A DNA stretch of 10,929 nucleotides. Origin: Candidatus Margulisiibacteriota bacterium. GTDB taxonomy: Bacteria > Margulisbacteria > Termititenacia > Termititenacales > Termititenacaceae. A program made the position numbers and the translations under genes. Below the pieces are notes generated by a model. The model was not told where the DNA came from. It saw only the letters and a program-made list of their open reading frames with translations, and did no database searches. The stretch is taken from the NCBI GenBank assembly GCA_031264205.1, contig JAISEH010000024.1:1-10929 (forward strand), written 5' to 3'. Below, piece by piece: positions 5,510 to 10,929 of this stretch; position 1 is the first letter of the stretch; every line of letters starts with the position of its first letter.

Positions 5510-6739
5510 TTAGAAAGCGTGCGAGTAGGACAACGAAGTGTTGGTGATGTCGAACACAGTGCCCACATTGGGATCTTCATTCACCAATCTGGTCATATAG
5601 CTGCCCAGCAATATTGTGCCGCCGTTCAGGAAAGACGGGCTGTATTGCACATTGGCGCCGAGCTGCGTTACATCGTAGCCTTTTTCTTCCTTGCCGGTCG
5701 GACCGCTGGCCAGACTATTTTTGTAGTTGCGCAGGAAATTACCGTAACCCTGCAATTCCCATTCATTGGTAACTTTATAGCTGGCGGCAAAGCCGTAAGA
5801 ATTTACCGGAGCAATGAAAACTGATTCTGTAGACTCGCCACCGCCGTCAGTTTTCGTAGTTTTCTCATAGGTCAATCCCCAAAAAGTCTTGAACACGCCG
5901 GCCAATTCCAGCGCGTCATTCACGCGGTAAATATAAGCCAGACCGGTTTCAGCGGGCAAAGTTTCCACATAGTCCGTGCCGACAGTATTTTTATTGCCGT
6001 CGCCGGTATGCGTATCTCTCTCGTGGCTGAATTTATGCGCCAGAGAAATTTTTTGATCACTGGCCACATCGTAAATGCCGCCTAGTGTCAGCGTGTAATA
6101 CGGCTGAGACTGCGCGTATGCTTTGCTATCTGTTAAAGAAAGAATTGGCAATGCTTCAGCGACTTTATTGTATGAACGATTGTCATCCAACGTGTAAACA
6201 TTTGAGGCTAGTTCCACGCCGGTGTTCAAGCCTTTTATTAATTCTCTGCCCCAGACCAAAGATGTTGTTTCCGTGGCATCTTTGCGATACATATCACCTT
6301 TAGCGTCTTTATTTCCGTAAGAAGATTGTGCAGCAGCGTTGAAGTAAGCTATGTTAGCCGTAAAATTTGGATACAAATTGCTCTCGTATCTATAACGAAT
6401 GGCGAACCAGTTGCCGGCGAAAGTGTCTGTGTAGGACAAAAACTTTGTGGAATCATTAAAGCTTGATGAATTTACGTTTTTGCCGTTGTAAAGACTTATA
6501 GTATCAGCTCCGGTAAGAGGGTTCTTGATGTTAGCCTCTTTTACCTGATTGCTCTGACTGAGCTGATTGAGAACTATTGCGCCGCCCTCGACTTTGCGTT
6601 CTTGATTGACCGCTATAGCCGCCGGATTGGCGCCCAAGCCCAGAGTCGAATTCAATTTCACATCGTTGGTGTCCAGCACGCCGGCTAGAGCCGCCGCCGC
6701 CAGTATTCCCGTGCCCAAAATTACTTTTCTTAGATCCAT
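5510..6739 (-). CDS. Putative outer-membrane beta-barrel protein
   Basis: This 409-residue protein starts with a signal peptide (basic MDLRK, hydrophobic VILGTGILAAAALAGV, probably cleaved near residues 20-25). The remainder is rich in alternating aromatic and polar strands such as WFAIRYRYESNLY, YTLTLGGIYDV and TSLSYSHAF. The last residue is Phe in a strand of alternating pattern, the usual recognition signal for the outer-membrane assembly (BAM) machinery. No plug, TonB box or enzyme motif is visible, so a porin-like channel is possible but the substrate is unknown, and I do not recognise a specific family. It lies alone between the bidirectional terminator and its own promoter. AAAGGG at 6748-6753 lies eight bases before the ATG. 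It is the main direct evidence for an outer membrane. Confidence 0.75.
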   Translation of the reverse strand: MDLRKVILGTGILAAAALAGVLDTNDVKLNSTLGLGANPAAIAVNQERKVEGGAIVLNQLSQSNQVKEANIKNPLTGADTISLYNGKNVNSSSFNDSTKFLSYTDTFAGNWFAIRYRYESNLYPNFTANIAYFNAAAQSSYGNKDAKGDMYRKDATETTSLVWGRELIKGLNTGVELASNVYTLDDNRSYNKVAEALPILSLTDSKAYAQSQPYYTLTLGGIYDVASDQKISLAHKFSHERDTHTGDGNKNTVGTDYVETLPAETGLAYIYRVNDALELAGVFKTFWGLTYEKTTKTDGGGESTESVFIAPVNSYGFAASYKVTNEWELQGYGNFLRNYKNSLASGPTGKEEKGYDVTQLGANVQYSPSFLNGGTILLGSYMTRLVNEDPNVGTVFDITNTSLSYSHAF

Positions 6740-6759
6740 GTTTACTGCCCTTTCTTTCC

Positions 6760-6775
6760 GAAAACTTTGGTTTTC
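6760..6775 (-). repeat. Hairpin in the leader of the beta-barrel gene
   Basis: GAAAAC (6760-6765) and GTTTTC (6770-6775) form a 6-bp stem with a TTTG loop, ending about 20 bases before the start codon and shortly before the Shine-Dalgarno. It could affect mRNA stability or translation of an abundant outer-membrane protein; the stem is AU-rich and modest. Confidence 0.4.
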
Positions 6776-6783
6776 AGAAACGT

Positions 6784-6830
6784 TTATTTTAAGACGAACA
6801 GCATAACCGCTACTTACGCGTAACCTCCTT
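6784..6830 (-). other. Leader element: orphan Shine-Dalgarno, palindrome and mini-frame MLFVLK
   Basis: Within the predicted leader of the beta-barrel gene a perfect AAGGAGG (6824-6830) is followed directly by the palindrome TTACGCGTAA (6814-6823) and, 19 bases after the Shine-Dalgarno, by ATG (6802-6804) opening a six-codon frame MLFVLK. The spacing is too long for normal initiation. It may be a ribosome standby or regulatory site, or an anti-Shine-Dalgarno pairing site, but no known riboswitch was recognised. Confidence 0.3.
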
Positions 6831-6849
6831 TGTTTTTTACACTGTTTTG

Positions 6850-6879
6850 ATTTTACGAGGCGCGGCGCGGCTGTGTCAA
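6850..6879 (-). promoter_or_regulatory. Promoter of the beta-barrel gene
   Basis: On the minus strand a perfect TTGACA (6874-6879) is followed after 18 bp by TAAAAT (6850-6855, five of six matches). Initiation near 6843 would give a leader of about 100 nucleotides containing the orphan Shine-Dalgarno and hairpin. Confidence 0.65.
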
Positions 6880-6940
6880 ATCCAAATCGGCTTTAAAATT
6901 CACCGCCGTTGCCGTAAGGCGTGGAAGGAGTATGGTAATG

Positions 6941-6949
6941 TGATATAAT
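6941..6949 (+). promoter_or_regulatory. Extended -10 promoter of the toxin-antitoxin pair
   Basis: TGATATAAT is a perfect -10 hexamer with the extended TGn motif; no convincing -35 is present. Initiation near 6956 leaves a leader of about 14 bases to the ATG at 6970 and rules out a TTG at 6952 as start. The nearby palindrome ATAATTAT (6945-6952) overlaps the -10 and might be part of an autoregulatory site. Confidence 0.55.
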
Positions 6950-6969
6950 TATTGAAGAGGAAGTTGGAC

Positions 6970-7179
6970 ATGCCGATCGATAAGTTATTCAAAGAGATTG
7001 AAAGTCTTTCTCCGGCCCAGCGAGAGAGCGTGTTTTCTTTTGTGTTTCTTTTGAAGCACCCTGGTTATTTACAAACTTCTTGGGCCGGGCAGGATAATAC
7101 AGAACCGTTTGGGAATGAACGCGAAGCTTTGGATTTTGCGAACCATTATGCCGAAAGGACATTGCGTGAAACGCGGTGA
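6970..7179 (+). CDS. Probable antitoxin of a MazF/PemK-type toxin
   Basis: This 69-residue acidic-to-neutral protein immediately precedes and overlaps a MazF-like toxin gene. Its first half (MPIDKLFKEIESLSPAQRES) is a predicted amphipathic helix followed by VFSFVFLLKH, a pattern like the small DUF2281-type antitoxins (I..LP...R..V..FI.FLK). The second half contains acidic and aromatic residues and would be the toxin-wrapping, unfolded part (EPFGNEREALDFANHYAERTL). No clear ribbon-helix-helix or AbrB fold is visible, so how it would bind DNA is uncertain. GAGGAAG (6957-6963) precedes the ATG. The antitoxin role is inferred from gene order, size and overlap. Confidence 0.65.
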   Translation: MPIDKLFKEIESLSPAQRESVFSFVFLLKHPGYLQTSWAGQDNTEPFGNEREALDFANHYAERTLRETR

Positions 7180-7510
7180 GATTTGGACTTTAAAAGATAG
7201 CAATTATGCCTCAAAAGCCCGTCCTGTGGTGATTGTTCAGGCGAGTTTTGAGAATGATTTTGATTCCGTAGTTCTTTGCCTGCTTACATCTTTTGAATCA
7301 AGCAATATTCCAACAAGAGTTAAAATTGATCCGAGCTCTGAAAACGGACTTAAAAAAACAAGTTATGTTATGACCGAGAAAATTGTTACTGTTGAAAAAA
7401 GTTTACTTGGCAAGCTAGTTGGCAGTCTGGCGGATAAGACAATGCATCTCATTGCCGGAAATCTGGCTAAAGTCTTGGAAATTCATAAAAACGATATTAT
7501 TGAGGCATAG
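7166..7510 (+). CDS. MazF/PemK-family endoribonuclease toxin
   Basis: From the GTG at 7166 the protein is 114 residues, the normal MazF length. It begins (V/M)KRGEIWTLKDSNYASKARPVVIVQ, matching the MazF/PemK opening RGEIW...RPVVIVQ. The conserved strand VVLCLLTSFESSNIPTRVKI follows, with the family-typical Ser/Thr at the strand end, then SYVMTEKIVTVEKS.LGKLVGSL, equivalent to the Q/DQI.T.. segment. MazF proteins cleave single-stranded mRNA at short motifs; the specificity here is unknown. AAAGGA (7154-7159) lies six bases before the GTG, supporting this start over ATGs at 7148 and 7109. It overlaps the antitoxin gene by 14 bases. The pair is more AT-rich than its neighbours and is flanked by its own promoter and a hairpin, suggesting acquisition as a module. 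Confidence 0.88.
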   Translation: MKRGEIWTLKDSNYASKARPVVIVQASFENDFDSVVLCLLTSFESSNIPTRVKIDPSSENGLKKTSYVMTEKIVTVEKSLLGKLVGSLADKTMHLIAGNLAKVLEIHKNDIIEA

Positions 7511-7539
7511 TAGATGCGTTGCATGTAACGCATCTACTA
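7508..7539. terminator. 13-bp perfect hairpin including the toxin stop codon
   Basis: TAGTAGATGCGTT (7508-7520) and AACGCATCTACTA (7527-7539) are perfectly complementary around a GCATGT loop. The first three bases are the toxin stop codon. There is no T-run on either side, so Rho-independent termination would be weak; it may protect the 3' end of the toxin mRNA or act between the two convergent genes. The rest of the 79-bp gap to 7590 contains only a small AT-rich dyad (GTAAAT/ATTTAC, 7582-7597). Confidence 0.5.
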
Positions 7540-7589
7540 CAGTGGGCAAAGATATTCGCTCTGCTTTATTGTAGCCGAGAAGTAAATAT

Positions 7590-8384
7590 TTATTTACGTA
7601 AACTGGCTTTGGAAAATAAAGTCTCCGGCAAATTGTCGTTGAATTCCAGAGATTCGATGACCACACTCGTGCCGTCGCCGTCTTTTTTCAGCGCGTCTTT
7701 GTAAATCATGGACTTGGCGAGCCAGCGCCCGTCGACCTGCATCACCGCGTTTACGTCGAGCGTTTTCAGCAAGGCGCCGCTTTTGGCGTACAGATTTTCT
7801 TTGAGCGCGATAAATCTTTCCCGATCGACCCAGAGCTGGCGTTTGGCGTAAGCGATGTCGTCTTTTTTGGCGGTCAATTCCAAAACCCAGGCCGGCCGGC
7901 CGTTCAAAATTTCCTCGCCGGAAATAGCGGCGTTGTAATTATTGGCCAGCACGGGGTCTTCCATCATGTCTTCATAAGACAGATCCGAGCCCATGACCGA
8001 CTGGCGTAGCAGATGGCCGCTGATCAATATAGTCCGGTCGGTGTCCGGCGCGTAAGTCCAGAGCTGATCGCCGAGTTTAAGCATTTTCGTGCCTTTTTCA
8101 CGCGCCGGGGCGAGGTACTCGGTGAAAGAATCTTGAATATTGCGTTGCCAGCTTTTGGCGCTGATCGTGCGGTCGCCGCGCCGTCCGTGTATGGTCATGC
8201 TCATCACGGCGATTTTGCCGTCGGACAGGCGATTGTCATCGATGCGCTGCAATATTTCCGTGGCGGTTTGCGGAGCGGGTTTGGCTACGGCGGCAGGAGA
8301 AGCAATGCTTTCCTCCGCTATTGGCGTTACCGCGCCAAGCACAACGCTGAGCGCGCATATCCCTAAAATTATTTTTTTCAGCAT
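7590..8384 (-). CDS. LolA-like outer-membrane lipoprotein-sorting protein
   Basis: This 264-residue periplasmic protein starts with a signal peptide (MLKKIILGICALSVVLGAV) followed by an Ala/Pro-rich linker to about residue 38. The body matches the LolA-like family that accompanies MacB/LolE-type permeases: repeated beta-strands (VMSMTIHGRRGDRTISAKSW), REKGTKML, LWTYAPDTDR, the diagnostic MGSDLSYEDM at 131-140, then RPAWVLELTAK and KRQLWVDRERF. Such proteins have the half-barrel fold that shields a lipid or lipoprotein acyl chain. There is no lipobox cysteine after the signal hydrophobic core, so it is probably soluble in the periplasm. It begins 12 bases after the permease stop with AAAGGAG (8390-8396) five bases before the ATG, as the last gene of the ABC operon. 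The cargo is not evident. Confidence 0.88.
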   Translation of the reverse strand: MLKKIILGICALSVVLGAVTPIAEESIASPAAVAKPAPQTATEILQRIDDNRLSDGKIAVMSMTIHGRRGDRTISAKSWQRNIQDSFTEYLAPAREKGTKMLKLGDQLWTYAPDTDRTILISGHLLRQSVMGSDLSYEDMMEDPVLANNYNAAISGEEILNGRPAWVLELTAKKDDIAYAKRQLWVDRERFIALKENLYAKSGALLKTLDVNAVMQVDGRWLAKSMIYKDALKKDGDGTSVVIESLEFNDNLPETLFSKASLRK

Positions 8385-8396
8385 GATTTCTCCTTT

Positions 8397-9668
8397 TTAA
8401 TTTTCCAATTCTTTAAACAGCTGTGCGGTCTGCCGCTTAAAAATGCCTAAGCCCGCCAGCGCGTTGCCGATAAGAGTTGCCAGCACGCCCGGAATAAAGC
8501 CGACGATGCAACTGCTCGGCGTTACCTGCGCGCGGAAAACATTCTCGACCATCATGCTGGAGTCTTTGAACATCGCGCCGTAATCCAGGCCGTGATATTG
8601 CAGCCAATAACCCAGCAAGACACCGCCCAAGGTGCCGATAATTGAGCCGCCGAGACCGATTAACACCGCTTCGCCCAACATGCTGAGATAAATATGGATT
8701 TTGCTTTCGCCGATCGCCAGCCGCACGCCCATCTCGCCGTAACGCCGCAGTCCGCCGATGAGTCCGGCGTTCCACAAGACCAATGCCATCACCGCGACAA
8801 AAATCAGCGCAATAATAAACATCGCGGAGCTGGCCATTGCAAAATAACTGCCCAGGCCGCTGTCCTCGACCAGTGTGCACATCACCGGACTGAATTCATC
8901 CGCGGTATTTTGATATTGCGCGTTAAAAGCGGTTTTTAATGTTTCGGCTTTTTGATTGTTGTAAGCGTCGTCCGCAAAAAAACCCAGCAACACACCGGCG
9001 GCATCCTGCATATCCAGCGCGTTCTGCACATCGCGCAAGTCTACAATGATCGCGCCGCGGTCCATAGCCGCCATGCCAAAACGCACTGTGCCGGCCAGCG
9101 TAAAATTATTGACCGCCATGCTGCCATGCATCGTCGAGCCGATCAGCGTGACCGTGTCATTGGGCGAGACCTGCAATCTCCGCGCAAAATCTTCGGCCAG
9201 CAGTATCTCGCCGGCTTTTTCCGGCAGGCGGCCGCGCACCAGAGATTTTTCCAGATTGAGAAAACCGATTTCCGGACTGCCGGCGCTTAAATCCACCGCC
9301 AGACCGGCCGCCGGTCCCTGTATCCGCGTCTCACCGTTTTGGTCGGGAATATCGATCAATCCGCCAAAATTGACACGCGGCGTCCAGATAATTTCGGGAT
9401 ATTCCGCGCGCAGTCTGGCCAGCCAGTCCGCCAGATCCAGCAAGGCCAATTCATTGGGCGACTGCTCGGCTTCCGCGGCGTAAGCCTGCGTCATAATTTT
9501 CACATGGCCGGTCTGATGATGCGCCGTAGCGTTGTACATATTGGTCAGCGCGCCGTTAAAAAAAGCGTCCAGAAAAACTATCAGAAACACGCCGAAAGCC
9601 ACAGTCAGCACCGGAAAAAAAGACCGCGAGCGGTCGCGCAATAAACCTTTGAGCAGAAATTTGATCAT
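8397..9668 (-). CDS. ABC transporter permease, FtsX/MacB/LolE type (second permease)
   Basis: This 423-residue protein has the four-helix layout of type VII ABC permeases. One helix lies at about 17-37, a large periplasmic domain at about 40-270, and three helices at about 275-303, 329-357 and 385-409. A cytoplasmic segment RRYGEMGVRLAIGESK (308-323) between the second and third helices is the usual coupling region that contacts the ATPase (compare RR.EIG..RA.GA in MacB). With the upstream permease it probably forms a heterodimer like LolCE, transferring a lipid-bearing cargo to the LolA-like protein encoded downstream. Its ATG overlaps the preceding permease stop (ATGA, 9665-9668). The specific substrate cannot be read from sequence. 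Confidence 0.88.
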   Translation of the reverse strand: MIKFLLKGLLRDRSRSFFPVLTVAFGVFLIVFLDAFFNGALTNMYNATAHHQTGHVKIMTQAYAAEAEQSPNELALLDLADWLARLRAEYPEIIWTPRVNFGGLIDIPDQNGETRIQGPAAGLAVDLSAGSPEIGFLNLEKSLVRGRLPEKAGEILLAEDFARRLQVSPNDTVTLIGSTMHGSMAVNNFTLAGTVRFGMAAMDRGAIIVDLRDVQNALDMQDAAGVLLGFFADDAYNNQKAETLKTAFNAQYQNTADEFSPVMCTLVEDSGLGSYFAMASSAMFIIALIFVAVMALVLWNAGLIGGLRRYGEMGVRLAIGESKIHIYLSMLGEAVLIGLGGSIIGTLGGVLLGYWLQYHGLDYGAMFKDSSMMVENVFRAQVTPSSCIVGFIPGVLATLIGNALAGLGIFKRQTAQLFKELEN

Positions 9669-10840
9669 GCGATTTTCCCCCGCAGCGCGTCTGTCGGCGT
9701 GAGTTTGGCAATGCGGCGGCAGGGCAGATAGCTGACCAGAGCCGTCAGCGCGAAAATCAAAATAGCCGTGCCGGCAATAATACCCGGTGTGAAAACCGGA
9801 TAAATCGTATCGCCTATCGCTATGCCAAGCTGATCCATATCCGCCATGCTGAAACCGACTTTGCCGAACCAGACCAAAAACGGCGTGCCGTAAATAAAAG
9901 CTAGCCCGGCGGCCAGTACAGAATGCAGCGCGCCTTCCAGCGTAAAAATCCAGATAAGGTCGTTTTTGGTGATGCCGAGCGCCAGCATTGTGCCCATTTC
10001 TTTGACGCGGTGGTAAATGGCCAGTATTTGCGTATCAAAAATCCCCAGCATGGCCAAAAATAAAAACACCACGTACAGAATGCCGCCTTCTATGTACTCC
10101 GAAGCCATCATGTTGCGTTCGTCAGTCAGTAGAAAATCCTGATCTTTAAAAGACCAATTTTCAGTATCCACGCCGTGCGGCGGCACACTGTCTTTGGCGG
10201 TGATGACCAGCGTGGCCGCGTCTGGCAGGGCAGTTATTTCTTGCAAGGTACCCAGCTCTATCCAGACCTGTCCCTGATCGATGACGCCCACATGCGTGTT
10301 CATTATCGCCGCGATGTAAATCTCATTTGCGTCAAAAGTGCCGTGCGCGTTGCGCCAGCGCAATACTGCGGTGTCGCCCTGCCGGAGACCGGCGCTTTTG
10401 GCCATGGCGTCGCCGATAATAGCCGGTATAGCATGGCCGGTATCGCGCAGTTTGGCGGTCGGAATATCAATAAGCGTTTGCTCTGTTTTGATGCCGTTGA
10501 GCGTGATATTGAGGACGCGGTTTTGCGCGTACAGAGTAGCCTGCCTTTTGAGCACCGGCACAGCCTGTCCGGCGGCGCTCATTTTTTGCAAAGTGTCCGG
10601 CAGACGGCCGTGCGCGTCATCCAGAGTCAGCGTGTCAAACGGATCATAATTGGCCTGCCAGTATTGTCCGCCGCCGTAATAACTATCAATGGCGAGACGC
10701 TCCATTTGCTGCGCCATGCCTTTGTACAAGCCCTGACAGCCGATGATGATGACAAAAGACACGGACAAAATAAACGCGTTGAGCCAGGTGCGCAGCCCGC
10801 CGCCGAGGAGATTGCGTAGAGCGAGTTTGAACAACGGCAT
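9665..10840 (-). CDS. ABC transporter permease, FtsX/MacB/LolC type (first permease)
   Basis: This 391-residue inner-membrane protein begins MPLFKLALRNLLGGGLRTWL, the N-terminal amphipathic start typical of MacB/FtsX permeases (LA.RNL...R.RT.L). Helices are predicted at about 20-38, 251-275, 295-320 and 350-375, with a periplasmic domain between the first two. The coupling segment HRVKEMGTMLALGITK (277-292) and the C-terminal PCRRIAKLTPTDALRG (373-388; family pattern P..R.....P..ALR) support the family. It differs in sequence from the second permease, so the complex is likely a heterodimer. It starts one base after the ATPase stop codon and overlaps the next permease by four bases. Partner genes argue for lipoprotein or lipid export rather than antibiotic efflux, but MacB-like efflux is not excluded. 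Confidence 0.88.
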   Translation of the reverse strand: MPLFKLALRNLLGGGLRTWLNAFILSVSFVIIIGCQGLYKGMAQQMERLAIDSYYGGGQYWQANYDPFDTLTLDDAHGRLPDTLQKMSAAGQAVPVLKRQATLYAQNRVLNITLNGIKTEQTLIDIPTAKLRDTGHAIPAIIGDAMAKSAGLRQGDTAVLRWRNAHGTFDANEIYIAAIMNTHVGVIDQGQVWIELGTLQEITALPDAATLVITAKDSVPPHGVDTENWSFKDQDFLLTDERNMMASEYIEGGILYVVFLFLAMLGIFDTQILAIYHRVKEMGTMLALGITKNDLIWIFTLEGALHSVLAAGLAFIYGTPFLVWFGKVGFSMADMDQLGIAIGDTIYPVFTPGIIAGTAILIFALTALVSYLPCRRIAKLTPTDALRGKIA

Positions 10841-10841
10841 T

Positions 10842-10929
10842 TTAAATGCTCTCGTCGCTGGCGACTTGCCCGTCGGCCAGCTTGATTTTGCGGCGCAGAT
10901 GTTTGATAACTTTTTCGTCGTGCGTGGAA
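10842..10929 (-). CDS. ABC transporter ATP-binding protein, C-terminal fragment (LolD/MacB-like)
   Basis: The gene enters from the right edge; only its last 28 codons are present. They read STHDEKVIKHLRRKIKLADG followed by QVASDESI and a stop. THDE contains the H-loop (switch) histidine that senses the ATP gamma-phosphate, and I.LADGQV is the usual end of LolD-type ATPases (V..L.DG.I). Walker A, the signature motif and Walker B lie outside the window. The stop codon is one base from the first permease start, so the two are co-transcribed and probably translationally coupled. It would energise the two permeases. Confidence 0.88.
   Translation of the reverse strand, partial: STHDEKVIKHLRRKIKLADGQVASDESI

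Noticed and set aside
6952..6969. TTG start adding six residues to the antitoxin
   Set aside because: It would be at or before the predicted transcription start and lacks a Shine-Dalgarno; the ATG at 6970 fits better.
7109..7165. Upstream ATG starts (7109 or 7148) for the MazF-like toxin
   Set aside because: They add residues outside the family length and have poorer ribosome sites; AAAGGA is six bases before the GTG at 7166, where MazF similarity starts.
7582..7597. GTAAAT/ATTTAC dyad near the stop of the LolA-like gene as a terminator
   Set aside because: Only six A/T-rich pairs and no T-run; too weak to call.
10175..10819. Long plus-strand open frame opposite the first permease
   Set aside because: No family resemblance; it is the complement of a clear FtsX/MacB-type permease.
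1..10929. CRISPR arrays, tRNA or rRNA genes, insertion sequences
   Set aside because: No regularly spaced direct repeats, no cloverleaf or rRNA signature, and no transposase-like protein was found.

Overview
The window appears to come from a diderm bacterium of roughly 50% GC. Two observations support an outer membrane: a signal-peptide-bearing beta-barrel protein ending in Phe, and an operon encoding a Lol/MacB-type ABC system with a LolA-like periplasmic protein. I cannot place it in a phylum with confidence. Homologues of the sulfur operon are known from Wolinella, but nothing else here points to Campylobacterota; an uncultured or poorly sampled anaerobic lineage is possible.

Layout. (1) 1-2412, minus strand: the first 27 codons of enolase, preceded upstream by a heavy-metal P1B-ATPase and a CadC-like ArsR repressor. 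The repressor and pump form a two-gene metal-detoxification operon with a near-perfect promoter that places the transcription start at or next to the repressor start codon. (2) 2449-5454, plus strand: a small YezD/DUF2292 protein, then a tightly coupled operon encoding a ThiS-like sulfur carrier, a MetY-type PLP enzyme, a ThiF/MoeB-type E1-like enzyme and a JAMM metalloprotease. This is the gene set of protein-thiocarboxylate homocysteine biosynthesis (HcyS/MetY/HcyF/HcyD, described in Wolinella succinogenes). The carrier has about eight residues after its GGG and needs cleavage to be active, which explains the protease. The YezD gene and the operon share a 23-bp dyad operator, so they probably answer to one sulfur regulator. 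A short open frame with a perfect Shine-Dalgarno follows the protease and may be the remnant of a sulfite reductase gene. (3) 5459-6879: a bidirectional terminator and, on the minus strand, an outer-membrane beta-barrel gene with a long structured leader. (4) 6941-7539, plus strand: a MazF/PemK toxin-antitoxin pair with its own extended -10 promoter, ending in a 13-bp hairpin that includes the toxin stop codon. (5) 7590-10929, minus strand: an operon of ABC ATPase (3' end only), two FtsX/MacB-type permeases and a LolA-like protein, probably for outer-membrane lipoprotein or lipid export.

How the parts work. The sulfur operon should activate the carrier C-terminus: the protease trims the tail, the E1-like enzyme adenylates and sulfurates it, the PLP enzyme transfers sulfur to an activated homoserine, and the protease frees homocysteine. 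The metal operon exports Zn/Cd/Pb when the repressor binds metal. Its promoter lies back to back with the YezD promoter, so metal and thiol control may interact. No rRNA, tRNA, CRISPR array or insertion sequence was seen, and no gene-free stretch exceeds 300 bases; the longest is the 230-bp divergent region 6740-6969.
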